A stretch of 64,000 nucleotides of DNA from NCBI RefSeq assembly GCF_001544295.1, contig NZ_BCQF01000001.1:62001-126000 (forward strand), read 5' to 3'. Made by a program: the position numbers and the translations under genes. Source of the DNA: Enterococcus pseudoavium NBRC 100491 (GTDB lineage: Bacteria; Bacillota; Bacilli; Lactobacillales; Enterococcaceae). Below are positions 36,485 to 46,069 of the stretch, piece after piece; positions within the stretch are counted from its first letter, which is position 1, and every line of letters starts with the position of its first letter. Under the pieces are notes generated by a model. It did not search any database. It worked only from the letters and a program-made list of their open reading frames with translations, and had not been told where the DNA came from.

Positions 36485-38167
36485 TTATTCTGCTGAAAGC
36501 AAGTATGGATAAACTGGTTGTTTACCATCGTGGATCTCAACTTCCAGATCCGGATAGCTTGCTTCGATCGCTTCACTTAATTTTTCAGCTTCTGCTTGCG
36601 TACCTTCTTCACCAATAATGATCGTGATGATCTCAATGTCTTCACTAATCATTTTAGTCAATGTATCGAAAGCTGCTTGATACTTGTCTGCTTCAGAAAG
36701 AACGATTTTACCATCGATCATTCCTAAATAGTCACCTTCATGGATCTCAACCCCATCGATTGCTGTATCGCGAATCGCATTGGTAATTTGACCACTGACA
36801 ACTGAATCCAGCATTTCTGTCATGGCTTGCTTGTTTTCTTCTAAACTTTGATCACCATTGAAAGCCAACATCGCTGTCATCCCTTGCGAAACTGTTTTGC
36901 TTGGCACAACTGCGACAGGAATATCAGCGACTTCTGCCGCTTGATCAGCTGCCATAAAGATATTTTTATTGTTTGGTAAGATCACGACTTGATCGGCATT
37001 GACTTCTTCAATTGCCTTTAGAATATCTTCTGTACTTGGGTTCATCGTTTGACCACCACTGATCACAAAATCAGCACCCAAGCTCTTGAATAATTCTTGT
37101 ACGCCTTCACCAGCTGCAATCGCAATCACTGCAAAAGGTTTGCGTTCAGCCGGCATTGCTTCAAAAGCTGCTACTTCTTCGTCGTGCTCTAAGATTGTTT
37201 CATGTTGCAAGCGCATATTATCAACTTTTACTTTGATCAATGCACCAAATTTTTGACCATAGTTCATCACTTCACCGGGATGTTCCGTGTGGACATGAAC
37301 TTTAACGATTTCATCGTCATTAACGACCAATAATGAATCGCCGATGCCATCTAAATAATTACGGAAGGCATCATAGTCAAATTTGCTGTCAACGGTTGGC
37401 CCTTCGCCTAGGCGCACCATGATTTCGGTACAGTAACCGAACTTGATGTCTTCAGTCGCCAATTGACCTTGAATGCTACGATGATGTTCCGCATTGACCA
37501 TCTCGTCCATTTCAGCGGGACTTGGTTCATAGGTTTCATCCGCTTGGAATTCACCGTTCAATGCACTTAAAAAGCCTTCATAAATGAACAACAGTCCTTG
37601 ACCGCCACTGTCGACCACGCCAACTTCTTTCAAGACTGGCAACATGTCAGGCGTTTTATCCAATGCTTTTTTACCATATTTCACAACGGCAGTCATGACT
37701 TCAATCACGTCATCAGTTTGTTTGGCTTTACGTTCACCTGCTTTAGCAGATTCGCGGGCTACAGTTAAAATTGTTCCTTCGACTGGTTTCATCACCGCTT
37801 TATAGGCTGTTTCCACCCCATGAACGAAAGCTTGTGCTAATTCTTCAGCATTTAATGTATCGACATCTAAGATTGCTTTAGAAAAGCCCCGGAATAATTG
37901 CGACAAGATAACGCCAGAATTGCCCCGCGCTCCCATCAATAGTCCCTTTGCTAATACGTTGGCTAATTCCCCAACTTTTTCTGAAGCAGAATTAACGACC
38001 GCGGTCGCACCGCTAGTCATTGATAGATTCATATTGGTTCCAGTATCGCCATCCGGCACTGGAAATACATTTAATGAATTGACATATTCTGCATTGACTT
38101 GCAGACGTTTAGCGCCAGCCTCAACCATTTCTTGGAATTGACTCGCGCTGATTTCTGTTACCTTCAC
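36485..38167 (-). CDS. fakA: Fatty acid kinase catalytic subunit FakA (DAK2 domain)
   Basis: A 560-residue protein. The N-terminal DhaL-like kinase domain has NVFPVPDGDTGTNMNLSM (Mg-ATP Asp residues) and GARGNSGVILSQLFRGF. A middle domain and a C-terminal EDD-like domain (VISGGQTMNPSTEDIL, VVILPNNKNI) follow. FakA phosphorylates fatty acids held by FakB, giving acyl-phosphate for PlsY or PlsX. The GTG at 38167 follows GGAGG by 9 nt. It forms an operon with the upstream Asp23-family gene (yloU-yloV order of B. subtilis). Confidence 0.93.
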   Translation of the reverse strand: MKVTEISASQFQEMVEAGAKRLQVNAEYVNSLNVFPVPDGDTGTNMNLSMTSGATAVVNSASEKVGELANVLAKGLLMGARGNSGVILSQLFRGFSKAILDVDTLNAEELAQAFVHGVETAYKAVMKPVEGTILTVARESAKAGERKAKQTDDVIEVMTAVVKYGKKALDKTPDMLPVLKEVGVVDSGGQGLLFIYEGFLSALNGEFQADETYEPSPAEMDEMVNAEHHRSIQGQLATEDIKFGYCTEIMVRLGEGPTVDSKFDYDAFRNYLDGIGDSLLVVNDDEIVKVHVHTEHPGEVMNYGQKFGALIKVKVDNMRLQHETILEHDEEVAAFEAMPAERKPFAVIAIAAGEGVQELFKSLGADFVISGGQTMNPSTEDILKAIEEVNADQVVILPNNKNIFMAADQAAEVADIPVAVVPSKTVSQGMTAMLAFNGDQSLEENKQAMTEMLDSVVSGQITNAIRDTAIDGVEIHEGDYLGMIDGKIVLSEADKYQAAFDTLTKMISEDIEIITIIIGEEGTQAEAEKLSEAIEASYPDLEVEIHDGKQPVYPYLLSAE

Positions 38168-38196
38168 TTACTTAGTCCTCCTTAAGAACGCTGCCC

Positions 38197-38559
38197 TTAG
38201 TCAGGCAGAACACGTACACCTTGAACATAGACATTCACTGAATTAGCTGTAACTCCAAGCATCGTTTCCAAATTATATTTCACTTTTTCTTGGACATTGC
38301 GCGATACTTCCGAGATCTTCGTGCCGTAGCTGACGATCGTATAGACATCGACTGCGATTCCGTTCTCTTCTTGACGTACAACAACGCCGCGTGAATAATT
38401 TTCTTTTCTTAAAATTTCTGTGATATTGTCTTTGATTTGATTTTTACTAGCCATCCCGACGATACCAAACACGTCAGTAACTGCACCGCCGACAACCGTC
38501 GCGATGACGTCGTTTGAAATTTCGATCATACCAGTCTGTGTATTGATTTTCACAGCCAT
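38197..38559 (-). CDS. Asp23/Gls24-family protein (YloU-like)
   Basis: A 120-residue protein of the Asp23 family (TGMIEISNDVIATVVGGAVTDVFGI at the start, VDVYTIVSYGTKISEV, VNVYVQGVRVLP at the end). Members are alkaline-shock or envelope-stress proteins or partners of fatty acid metabolism; the linkage to fakA is conserved in Firmicutes. The start follows AAGGAGG. It is the first gene of the pair. Confidence 0.9.
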   Translation of the reverse strand: MAVKINTQTGMIEISNDVIATVVGGAVTDVFGIVGMASKNQIKDNITEILRKENYSRGVVVRQEENGIAVDVYTIVSYGTKISEVSRNVQEKVKYNLETMLGVTANSVNVYVQGVRVLPD

Positions 38560-38605
38560 AGTTGTTAGCCTCCTTAAATAGGCCTAATTGCCCATTTTTT
38601 CTACT

Positions 38606-38633
38606 ATAATAGTTTATCATAGCCCTATGACAA
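38606..38633 (-). promoter_or_regulatory. Promoter of the Asp23-fakA operon
   Basis: -35 TTGTCA (38628-38633), a 16-nt spacer and -10 TATTAT (38606-38611) on the minus strand, about 45 nt before the start codon. Confidence 0.6.
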
Positions 38634-38794
38634 ATAAAAGAAAGTTCCATTGCGGTTTGCTGATAGGGCATTGCCTGCTGTCCGCAAATTTTGTTCAACT
38701 TCCTCGCATCAAAACTTTTGTTAAAAAAATTACGCTAACAGAGTATAATTTACCTGCAAATCCTTAGATTGTCAATCTTTCTAAAAAAATTCAC

Positions 38795-38823
38795 TTGCTA
38801 ATCTTGCTAATCTATGCTATTTT
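38795..38823 (+). promoter_or_regulatory. Promoter of rpmB
   Basis: -35 TTGCTA (38795-38800), 17 nt, -10 TATTTT (38818-38823), about 57 nt before rpmB. With the previous entry this makes the 38560-38880 gap a divergent promoter region. A second TATAAT at about 38743 has no good -35. Confidence 0.55.
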
Positions 38824-38880
38824 ATTTTAGTATGAGCCAAAGAAGCGCTCCTAAATCAAGGCAAAAGGAGGAAACAACAC

Positions 38881-39069
38881 ATGGCAAAAGTTTGCTATTT
38901 TACTGGTCGTAAAACAAGAAGTGCAAATAACCGTTCGCACGCTATGAACGCTACTAAACGTACTGTAAAACCTAATTTACAAAAAGTTCGCGTTTTAGTG
39001 GACGGAAAACCTAAAAAAGTTTGGGTCTCAACTCGTGCTTTGAAATCTGGAAAAGTTGAGCGCGTTTAA
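38881..39069 (+). CDS. rpmB: 50S ribosomal protein L28
   Basis: A 62-residue basic protein, [20 protein letters not shown] at the start, with the L28 pattern of C-x-x-TGRK and [17 protein letters not shown]. Only one Cys remains, so it is a zinc-free L28. It stands alone on the plus strand with its own promoter, an AAGGAGG SD and a terminator, divergent from the Asp23-fakA operon as in other Firmicutes. Confidence 0.96.
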   Translation: MAKVCYFTGRKTRSANNRSHAMNATKRTVKPNLQKVRVLVDGKPKKVWVSTRALKSGKVERV

Positions 39070-39096
39070 TATTATTTATAATTAAAGAACCCAACA

Positions 39097-39125
39097 AACC
39101 GTTCGTAAATGAACGGTTTTTTTGT
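39097..39125 (+). terminator. Terminator of rpmB
   Basis: The 8-bp stem AACCGTTC/GAACGGTT with a 6-nt loop is followed by a T-run. Confidence 0.92.
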
Positions 39126-39351
39126 GTATTTTTTTATACTCACTGCTCTTGTCTCGGTCTAGTTGGTAATTCTACGGCTTAACCGACCTCGCCCACCTCT
39201 TATTTAGCTTAGGACAAAAGCCTTTTGGGATTAGTTAAGTTTTCAACAAAAAGGCAAAACTTTGCTTGAGTTTCATAGCTCTTTCACAATATTTAACGGT
39301 AATTATGGTAAAATTTGGATAGTCTGTTGAAAGAAGTTTGGTGATTTTTAT

Positions 39352-41958
39352 ATGAAAAACTATCTTAAAAAAAATCGTTGGTACTTGCTGGTTAGCTTTT
39401 TCCTACCGCTAGTATTGATGGTAATCGTTTATTTAACAATCGGTATCTATCCTGGGTCAAGCCGCAGCATCTTGGCTAGCGATGCTTTTTCCCAATTTTC
39501 AAATTTCCATGCCAGTTTCCGGAATATGCTTTTAGGCAAACAAGGGCTTTTTTATAATTGGAATGCCTCGCTGGGATTGAATTATTTATCTTTGGTCTCG
39601 TATTATTTAGGCGGTTTTTTTACGCCACTGGTTATTTTCTTTCCCAATCAATTAATGCCCGATGCCTTGTATTTCCTAACACTGTTGAAGATTGGCTCGG
39701 CTGGATTAGCTTTTTGGTTTTATGCGAAAGGCAGTTTCAAATTGCCGGATTGGTCACGGGTCGCATTGAGCGTCACGTACGCCTTGATGTCTTTTGCCAT
39801 TGCTCATTCTGAGATTATCATGTGGCTGGATGCCTTCGTCTATTTACCGCTAATTATTTTAGGCATCAATCGAATCATGGATGAAAAGAAACCAACCGTT
39901 CTTTTTGTTTCTTATTTAATGTTGTTTTGGACCAGTTTTTACATGGGCTTTATGATTGGTATCTTTTCAGTACTATATTTTATCGCCCGTTTGCTTACCA
40001 ATTGGAAGGCCTATAAAAAAAGCATCCTTCCTTATGGGATCACTTCCCTTTTAGCAGGTTTTGCTTCCATGATCATAATCTTGCCTTCCGTGCTAGATCT
40101 GCGGACCAACGGTGAAGAATTAACGCAAATCACAACCTTTAAAACAGAAGCGACCGGCTGGTGGGATTTTGTCGCGAAGAATTTGATTGGCGCTTACGAC
40201 ACGACAAAATATGGCTCGATCCCGTTTATTTATATCGGTTTACTACCCTTGGCTCTTTGTCTATTTTTCTTCATTTGTAAAAAAATTCCTTGGAAAAATA
40301 AATTGGCCTATGGTGGTGTGGCTGCGCTTTTGATCGCTAGTTTTTACATTCAGCCATTGAATTTATTCTGGCACGGGATGCATGCACCAAATATGTTCTT
40401 GTTCCGCTACGCTTACTTACTGTCCTTTTTAGTCATTACTTTAGCAGCCTGGGGTTGGGAAAAATTAGACCGTGATAATACGTTGCAATTAGTCGCCGCT
40501 TGCCTGTTGCTAATCGCCCTTTTCGCAATATTTTGGGGCCTGAAAGGCAAAAACTACGAATACCTTAAAAATAGCTCGTTATACATCACCATTGCTTTCT
40601 TAGCGGTCTATGCACTACTCTTTACTGGTCGTTATTTTGATAAGTTACCGATCAAAGCACTGAGTATTTTACTATTGCTTTTCATGAGTACTGAGGCTTT
40701 TATCAATAGTGATTTTATGGTGCGGGGGATTTTAAAAGATTGGAATTACGCTTCTCGCAGTCTGTATACTGAACCATATCCCTCCATTAAAGGATTAGTG
40801 GACAGCACCAAAGCGGATAATGACACCTTTTATCGCCTAGAAAATCTTGATCCGGTTTCTTCTAATGATGCTTTTAATTATGGCTATAGCGGAATCAGCA
40901 TGTTCTCGTCGATCCGCAATCGTCATTCTTCCGGCTATCTGGATCAATTGGGCTTCCGTTCAAGAGGAACCAGCCTGAACATTCGTTACCAAAATAATAC
41001 CCTGTTGGCAGATGCCTTTACTGGAATCAAATACAATATCGCCAAAACGAAAGATCTAAATAAATTTGGTTTTACTAAAACCAAGAGTGCCGGTGAATAC
41101 AATCTATTTGAAAATAGTTACAATTTACCATTGGCTTTCACTGCGCCAACGAGTATCGATCAATTAAAAGCATTGCCAAATGATAACCTTGGTACTCAAA
41201 CGCAATTATTTAATGCTTTGTCGCAAGAACAATTCCAATATTTCCAATTCTTGCCGATGACCCAGATCGATACAAAAAATGCGACGGTCACGAACGCCGG
41301 CAACATCATGACAATTACGGAAAAACAAGGGAATGTCGCCAAAGATGTCACTTGGAAAGTTCAAGTTCCAGCAAACACTCAAGCTTACCTAAGCCTTTAT
41401 CCGTATGATTTTGCTGAATTGGAAAGTTCAACCGCGACGGTCTCCGCCAATGGTCAGACTCGCCAAGCACAAATTGGAATCAACGGACAATACTACGATT
41501 TAGGCTATTATCCTAAATCAACGATGGTGACCTTTACCGCCAGCTTCTATGGGACAAAATCCATCAGCTTCCAGAATCCGCAAGTATTAGCCTTAGATAC
41601 GGTCGCCTATCGCCTAGCTGTAGACAAGATCCAGGACAACGGGGTGGAGATGAAGGCCGGCAAGCACAGTGCTGAAGGAACGGTAACTACTCAGAAAACT
41701 CAGACTTTAATCACGACGATCCCCTACGATGAAGGCTGGAGCGCTAAAATCGATGGGAAAAAGGTCAAAACGAAAGCTTTCCAAAATGCCTTCGTCAGCA
41801 TTCACGTGCCAAAAGGCCAACATAAAGTGACCTTTACTTACTTACCAAAAGGCTTGATTGCTGGTGCAAGCTCCTTTGTGATCGCCATCGGGCTGTTTAT
41901 TCTTTATCAAAGGTCCCTGACTCCAAAGAAAATAAAACGTAAAAAATATCGTCATTAA
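39352..41958 (+). CDS. yfhO: YfhO-family multi-spanning membrane protein
   Basis: An 868-residue protein. About a dozen hydrophobic helices fill residues 12-460, with the GT-C-like early loop ILASDAFSQFSNFHASFRNML (acidic Asp after the first helix). An extracytoplasmic domain of about 350 residues follows, then a final helix (SSFVIAIGLFILY) and a basic tail KKIKRKKYRH. YfhO proteins are GT-C glycosyltransferases that decorate lipoteichoic acid with sugars using undecaprenyl-phosphate-linked donors. It is monocistronic with a weak GGTG SD; the 39126-39351 gap shows no clear promoter. The exact sugar is unknown. Confidence 0.88.
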   Translation: MKNYLKKNRWYLLVSFFLPLVLMVIVYLTIGIYPGSSRSILASDAFSQFSNFHASFRNMLLGKQGLFYNWNASLGLNYLSLVSYYLGGFFTPLVIFFPNQLMPDALYFLTLLKIGSAGLAFWFYAKGSFKLPDWSRVALSVTYALMSFAIAHSEIIMWLDAFVYLPLIILGINRIMDEKKPTVLFVSYLMLFWTSFYMGFMIGIFSVLYFIARLLTNWKAYKKSILPYGITSLLAGFASMIIILPSVLDLRTNGEELTQITTFKTEATGWWDFVAKNLIGAYDTTKYGSIPFIYIGLLPLALCLFFFICKKIPWKNKLAYGGVAALLIASFYIQPLNLFWHGMHAPNMFLFRYAYLLSFLVITLAAWGWEKLDRDNTLQLVAACLLLIALFAIFWGLKGKNYEYLKNSSLYITIAFLAVYALLFTGRYFDKLPIKALSILLLLFMSTEAFINSDFMVRGILKDWNYASRSLYTEPYPSIKGLVDSTKADNDTFYRLENLDPVSSNDAFNYGYSGISMFSSIRNRHSSGYLDQLGFRSRGTSLNIRYQNNTLLADAFTGIKYNIAKTKDLNKFGFTKTKSAGEYNLFENSYNLPLAFTAPTSIDQLKALPNDNLGTQTQLFNALSQEQFQYFQFLPMTQIDTKNATVTNAGNIMTITEKQGNVAKDVTWKVQVPANTQAYLSLYPYDFAELESSTATVSANGQTRQAQIGINGQYYDLGYYPKSTMVTFTASFYGTKSISFQNPQVLALDTVAYRLAVDKIQDNGVEMKAGKHSAEGTVTTQKTQTLITTIPYDEGWSAKIDGKKVKTKAFQNAFVSIHVPKGQHKVTFTYLPKGLIAGASSFVIAIGLFILYQRSLTPKKIKRKKYRH

Positions 41959-41959
41959 A

Positions 41960-42005
41960 AAAAAGCCTCGCATAACCACTGATAACTGGTTATGCGAGGC
42001 TTTTT
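41960..42005. terminator. Bidirectional terminator between yfhO and truA
   Basis: An about 19-bp stem, AAAAAGCCTCGCATAACCA and its complement, with an 8-nt loop. A-run and T-run on both sides serve the convergent genes. Confidence 0.93.
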
Positions 42006-42752
42006 CTATTGATATTTGACTTCCGCTAAATAAAGCCCTTCCGGATGCGCCGTGGGACCAGCAACATTCCGATCCTTCGCTGCGATAATCTGTGGGATAC
42101 TATCTGCTGGAATGCGACCATTACCGATTTTCAGCAAGGTACCAACTAAAATTCGGATCATTTTATATAAAAAGCCATTGCCACGAAAAACAAAGGTTAG
42201 CTCTGTTTCGTCTTCATTGACCAATAAATCCGCTTGGTAGATCGTCCGCACCTTATCTTCAATCGAACCGCCCGTCGCACAGAAAGAAGTAAAATCATGC
42301 GTTCCCAATAGATCTGGCAAGGCTTGTCGAATCAGTGTCAAATCGAGGGGATAAGGATAGTAACTTGCATAAAAGCGGCGAAACGGACTGCGGGGCTTAG
42401 CAATTTGAACCTTAAAGTGGTAGGTTTTTTCCACCACGTGATAGCGAGCATGAAAATCATCTGCAACGATTTCCACCGAAGAAACTGCAATATCCTCAGG
42501 AGTTTGTGTATCCAGTGCAAAACGCATCCGTTCTAACGGCCGCGCTTGCGGATAATCAAAATGGATCACTTGTCCCAACGCGTGAACCCCCGCATCAGTT
42601 CTTCCTGAACCAAAGATCGTAACTGGTGTCCCATTGTTCATTTTCGTCAATGTTTTTTCCATTACCTCCTGAACAGTCCGACCATTTGGCTGTCGTTGAA
42701 AGCCATTAAAATTTGTCCCATCATAGGCGATGATCGCCTTATATCTAACCAT
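42006..42752 (-). CDS. truA: tRNA pseudouridine(38-40) synthase TruA
   Basis: A 248-residue enzyme that isomerises uridines 38-40 in the tRNA anticodon arm. The catalytic Asp is in GSGRTDAGVHALGQV, and the N-terminus YKAIIAYDGTNFNGFQRQ and FLYKMIRILVGTLLKIG are typical. ATG at 42752 follows AGGAG by 7 nt; the earlier in-frame start has no SD. In many Firmicutes truA ends the ecfA1-ecfA2-ecfT operon; here a strong terminator and a separate promoter lie between ecfT and truA. Confidence 0.96.
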   Translation of the reverse strand: MVRYKAIIAYDGTNFNGFQRQPNGRTVQEVMEKTLTKMNNGTPVTIFGSGRTDAGVHALGQVIHFDYPQARPLERMRFALDTQTPEDIAVSSVEIVADDFHARYHVVEKTYHFKVQIAKPRSPFRRFYASYYPYPLDLTLIRQALPDLLGTHDFTSFCATGGSIEDKVRTIYQADLLVNEDETELTFVFRGNGFLYKMIRILVGTLLKIGNGRIPADSIPQIIAAKDRNVAGPTAHPEGLYLAEVKYQ

Positions 42753-42799
42753 TGTAATTCTCCTTTTTATCACAAAGAATTAATCATTTCAAAAAAATA

Positions 42800-42823
42800 C
42801 TGAAACGTAACTAGTAGTTTCAG
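42800..42823 (-). terminator. Hairpin with U-tract at the 5' end of the truA message
   Basis: The 7-bp stem CTGAAAC/GTTTCAG with a 10-nt loop is followed on the minus strand by TATTTTTTTG. It looks like a terminator but lies directly at the expected transcription start of the truA promoter (42832-42860), so it may be a 5' stability hairpin or an attenuator. Confidence 0.5.
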
Positions 42824-42831
42824 CCGGAGTC

Positions 42832-42860
42832 ATTATAACAGCTTTTAATCAGGATTCCAA
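42832..42860 (-). promoter_or_regulatory. Promoter of truA
   Basis: -35 TTGGAA (42855-42860), exactly 17 nt, and -10 TATAAT (42832-42837) with a TGn extension. Confidence 0.72.
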
Positions 42861-42889
42861 TCTGATCAAAACTACAACCTATTAAAAAA

Positions 42890-42925
42890 CTGCAGCCAAA
42901 ATCCCTACAGGAACGTTGACTACAG
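42890..42925 (-). terminator. Terminator of the ecfA1-ecfA2-ecfT operon
   Basis: A 16-position stem with one mismatch and several G-U pairs (CTGTAGTCAACGTTCC with its partner ending GGCTGCAG), followed by TTTTTT on the minus strand, 13 nt past ecfT. Confidence 0.85.
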
Positions 42926-42937
42926 TCGACTGTTTAT

Positions 42938-43735
42938 TTAACTTCGCAAGAAAATCAAGACAATCGTTGCAGCAGCAAAGGTAATTAAAACCAAAGTATC
43001 GCGATTAGCCCACTGCAATTTACGATATTTGCTGCGTCCTTCACCACCCCGATAGCCGCGGGCCTCCATTGCTGTCGCAAGATCTTCTGCCCGATTAAAA
43101 CTGCTGACAAACAACGGGATCAATAAAGGCACGATTGCTTTAACCTTTTGAATCAAGTTGCCATCGTTAAAATCGACACCCCGAGCCCGCTGAGCATTCA
43201 TGATTTTTTCCGTCTCATCCATCAACGTTGGGACAAAACGTAAAGCGATCGATAACATCAATGCAATCTCGTGGACCGGCAAATGAAGCTTTTTCAACGG
43301 GTTCAACAACGATTCGATTGCATCAGACATCGATAACGGTGGTGTCGTCAACGTCAACAAAGTCGACATGAAAATAATCAGAACGAAACGGCAGAAGATA
43401 AATAGACCATTCTGGATACCATAAGACGATAGACTAAAGACACCCCAAGACCAGTACAAAGTTCCCCCACGGGTAAACAGCATCTGCAACGCAACAGTGA
43501 AGATAATCAACCAGATCAATGGTCGAACTCCTTTAATAAAGAAATTCAAATTAATCTTGGAAAGTAGCACTGCCACCATCGTAAAAGCAGCTAAAAATAG
43601 ATAACTTTGCCAATTATTAGCTAAGAAAATAATCCCAATAAAATAAAAGCTAGCTACTAACTTCGCTCGTGGATCCAGACGATGGATCAAAGAATCTCCA
43701 GGAATATAACGTCCAAAGATCAATTTATTCATCAT
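42938..43735 (-). CDS. ecfT: Energy-coupling factor transporter transmembrane protein EcfT
   Basis: A 265-residue membrane protein with about five to six helices ([34 protein letters not shown]). The two cytoplasmic coupling motifs that contact the ATPases are intact: QRARGVDF and [12 protein letters not shown] (x-R-G type). EcfT links the EcfA ATPases to interchangeable vitamin-binding S components encoded elsewhere. ATG at 43735 follows GGAGG by 8 nt and overlaps the ecfA2 stop by 11 nt. It is the last gene of the ECF operon. Confidence 0.95.
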   Translation of the reverse strand: MMNKLIFGRYIPGDSLIHRLDPRAKLVASFYFIGIIFLANNWQSYLFLAAFTMVAVLLSKINLNFFIKGVRPLIWLIIFTVALQMLFTRGGTLYWSWGVFSLSSYGIQNGLFIFCRFVLIIFMSTLLTLTTPPLSMSDAIESLLNPLKKLHLPVHEIALMLSIALRFVPTLMDETEKIMNAQRARGVDFNDGNLIQKVKAIVPLLIPLFVSSFNRAEDLATAMEARGYRGGEGRSKYRKLQWANRDTLVLITFAAATIVLIFLRS

Positions 43736-44594
43736 GAGCAGGACCTCCTGCAAATTTTACGATCCAATCTGCTAATTCATTTTCAGTCAAGGGCAGTTTA
43801 TCAAATACGGACCCTCGTGCCTGCATTTTTTCGGCAAAAGCACTGGCTTGCGGCACCCCTAATTGCTTTTCCTTCAACCAAGCGACATCTTCAAAGACGG
43901 ACTGAGGATCCCCATGCTTCACCACATGACCTTTTTCTAAAACATAAACATAGTCAGCAAAATTGGCGACATCATCCATTAAATGGGTAACTAAAACAAT
44001 GGTCATCTTTTTTTCTTGATGCAAACGCCAAAACATTTCCATCATTTCTTTTCTTCCCAGCGGATCTAAGCCTGCTGTCGGCTCGTCTAAGACCAAAACT
44101 TCTGGTTCCATAGCTAAGACCCCGGCAATCGCTACTCGGCGCATTTGCCCCCCAGAAAGCTCAAATGGTGAACGTTCAAGATACTCTTCCGCCAAACCAA
44201 CTAATTTTAAATTTTCTTTTGCCAGCGCCAATGCTTCTTCTTCACTAGCACCAAAGTTTTTAGGACCAAAAGCGATATCCTTAGCAACGGTTTCTTCGAA
44301 TAGTTGCGCCTCAGGAAATTGAAACACAATCCCAACTTTTTTGCGAACTGGTCTCAAATTTTTATTGTCTGTCGTTGGCGTGATAGTCCGATCACCAATA
44401 ATCACCTTTCCCTCAGTAGGTTTCATCAAGGCATTCAAATGTTGCAGCAAAGTCGATTTCCCGCTACCCGTATGGCCCACTAAAGCAGTGTAAGAACCGG
44501 CTTTAATATTTAGATCGATATCATAAAGCGCGCGTTGTTCAAAAGGAGTATTCGGTTGGTAAACGTAGCTTACTTTTTCAAAACGGATGTCCAT
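43725..44594 (-). CDS. ecfA2: Energy-coupling factor ATPase EcfA2
   Basis: A 289-residue ABC ATPase of the group II ECF module. Walker A is GHTGSGKST, the Q-loop [14 protein letters not shown], the signature [13 protein letters not shown], Walker [13 protein letters not shown], and the H-loop THLMDD. The C-terminal extension after about residue 230 forms the ATPase dimer contact. ATG at 44594 follows GGAG by 5 nt and overlaps the ecfA1 stop by 25 nt. Confidence 0.95.
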   Translation of the reverse strand: MDIRFEKVSYVYQPNTPFEQRALYDIDLNIKAGSYTALVGHTGSGKSTLLQHLNALMKPTEGKVIIGDRTITPTTDNKNLRPVRKKVGIVFQFPEAQLFEETVAKDIAFGPKNFGASEEEALALAKENLKLVGLAEEYLERSPFELSGGQMRRVAIAGVLAMEPEVLVLDEPTAGLDPLGRKEMMEMFWRLHQEKKMTIVLVTHLMDDVANFADYVYVLEKGHVVKHGDPQSVFEDVAWLKEKQLGVPQASAFAEKMQARGSVFDKLPLTENELADWIVKFAGGPAHDE

Positions 44595-45406
44595 AACCAC
44601 TCCATCATCCCTTCTTCATCTAAATAATTCGTTGGGACAGTTACCCCACGTGCTTTTAAGGCTGCTTTCAATTTCTCAGGAAACGGCAGATCTAATCCTA
44701 ACGCCACCAGCTCAGGTCCGGCTGAAAAAATTTCTTCGGGCGTTCCTTCTTGATACAACTCACCTTCACGCATCACTAAGATCCGATTGGCACTAGCCGC
44801 TTCATCGATATCGTGAGTAATCGAGATAACAGTTAGTTCACTTTCTTCTTTGATCTTGCGAATCGTTGCAATCACATCGTCGCGTCCTTCTGGATCCAGC
44901 ATACTGGTTGCCTCATCCAAAATGATAATATCTGGTCGCAATGCTACTACCCCAGCGATTGCTACCCGTTGCTTTTGTCCACCAGATAAACGCGCCGGTT
45001 CACGTGTTGCAAAATCCTGCATCTTAACTTTTTCCAAGGCATCTTGGACCCGCTTTTGCATTTCACTTCGTTCGATCCCTTGATTCTCCAAACCGAAGGC
45101 AACGTCGTCCTCAACGGTAGCTCCAACGAATTGATTATCGGGATTTTGAAAAACCATTCCAACCATTCGACGAATATCCCAAACAGATTCTTCAGACAGT
45201 TGCATTCCTCCAACTGTGACACTTCCCTTTTGGGGGAGCTGCAAACCATTGATTGTTTTGGCTAAGGTGGACTTGCCCGATCCATTGTGCCCGACAATCG
45301 CAATCCACTCGCCTTTTTCAATAGAAAAACTAATATCCTTCAAAGCAGGTGCTGCATCTTCTTGATAGCTAAATTCAATTTGATTGATTTCAATTATTGG
45401 CTCCAT
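44570..45406 (-). CDS. ecfA1: Energy-coupling factor ATPase EcfA1
   Basis: A 278-residue ABC ATPase with Walker [11 protein letters not shown]-loop [21 protein letters not shown], signature [13 protein letters not shown] and Walker [13 protein letters not shown]. EcfA1 and EcfA2 form the asymmetric ATPase pair that powers uptake of riboflavin, folate, biotin and other vitamins through shared EcfT. It is the first gene of the operon; the start follows AAAGGTG. The operon lies directly after the ribosomal alpha operon, separated by the L17 downstream element. Confidence 0.95.
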   Translation of the reverse strand: MEPIIEINQIEFSYQEDAAPALKDISFSIEKGEWIAIVGHNGSGKSTLAKTINGLQLPQKGSVTVGGMQLSEESVWDIRRMVGMVFQNPDNQFVGATVEDDVAFGLENQGIERSEMQKRVQDALEKVKMQDFATREPARLSGGQKQRVAIAGVVALRPDIIILDEATSMLDPEGRDDVIATIRKIKEESELTVISITHDIDEAASANRILVMREGELYQEGTPEEIFSAGPELVALGLDLPFPEKLKAALKARGVTVPTNYLDEEGMMEWLWTSVLKK

Positions 45407-45442
45407 CGTTACACCTTTCCACTTCTTTGCAAATCTGTTCTA

Positions 45443-45471
45443 AGCCTAGCAAAAAAGACTGGTTTTATCAA
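45443..45471 (-). promoter_or_regulatory. Promoter of the ECF operon
   Basis: -35 TTGATA (45466-45471), 17 nt, -10 TAGGCT (45443-45448) with a TGn extension, about 37 nt before ecfA1. Confidence 0.5.
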
Positions 45472-45539
45472 TCCTTGTTACTCGATAAAATGCTTTTGTA
45501 TACCGATCTGTCTTGACAGTATTTTTGGGTATAAAAAAA

Positions 45540-45627
45540 CACTTTATGATGAGTGCCGGCTTCCCAGTTTTCTGGGAAGCGGCGCTGAGCTAGACTCGGA
45601 GAAATAAATCTCCAACATCATAACACT
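45540..45627 (-). ncRNA. L17 downstream element (structured RNA, terminator-like)
   Basis: Read on the minus strand, an outer stem TTATGATG/CATCATAA encloses a small GGAG/CTCC hairpin and a strong hairpin CTTCCCAG-AAAA-CTGGGAAG extended by GCCG/CGGC with a bulge. AAGTGTTTTTTT follows. It starts about 35 nt after the rplQ stop. Position and multi-hairpin form match the L17DE motif described downstream of rplQ in lactic acid bacteria. It likely ends or trims the ribosomal message before the ECF operon. Confidence 0.65.
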
Positions 45628-45661
45628 CTAAAAGAATCATCTATAAAGTGAAGAGTGATTA

Positions 45662-46042
45662 TTATACAAGTTCTAAAACAACCATAGGGGCGTTGTCGCC
45701 GCGACGAGGTTCAGTTTTTAAGATACGAGTGTATCCACCTTGACGTTCTGCGTAACGAGGAGCAATGTCGTTGAATAATTTTTGTAATGCAGTTTCAACA
45801 ACGATTTCTTCGTTTTCTTCACGAACATCAGCGATTTCATTACGTACAAAGCTAGCAGCTTGGCGACGTGCATGAAGATCCCCGCGTTTTCCTAAAGTAA
45901 TCATCTTTTCAGCAGTTGAACGAACTTCTTTCGCACGAGCTTCAGTCGTAACGATACGTTCGTTGATAATTAAGTCAGTTGTTAAGTCACGCAACATTGC
46001 TTTACGTTGGCTAGATGTGCGTCCTAATTTACGATAACTCAC
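45662..46042 (-). CDS. rplQ: 50S ribosomal protein L17
   Basis: A 126-residue protein with [20 protein letters not shown] and [16 protein letters not shown], typical of L17. It binds 23S rRNA near the exit tunnel. The start is GTG at 46042 after GGAGGG. Last gene of the alpha operon, immediately after rpoA. Confidence 0.97.
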   Translation of the reverse strand: MSYRKLGRTSSQRKAMLRDLTTDLIINERIVTTEARAKEVRSTAEKMITLGKRGDLHARRQAASFVRNEIADVREENEEIVVETALQKLFNDIAPRYAERQGGYTRILKTEPRRGDNAPMVVLELV

Positions 46043-46069
46043 GTAGGTTTCCCTCCTTTGTCAACAATA

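Noticed and set aside
38474-38698. Minus-strand 74-residue frame upstream of the Asp23-family gene
   Set aside because: It runs through the promoter and overlaps the real gene in another frame, with no SD.
45407-45661. T-box or vitamin riboswitch before the ECF operon
   Set aside because: No T-box sequence and no THI, FMN or folate-type core; the structure fits the L17 downstream element instead.
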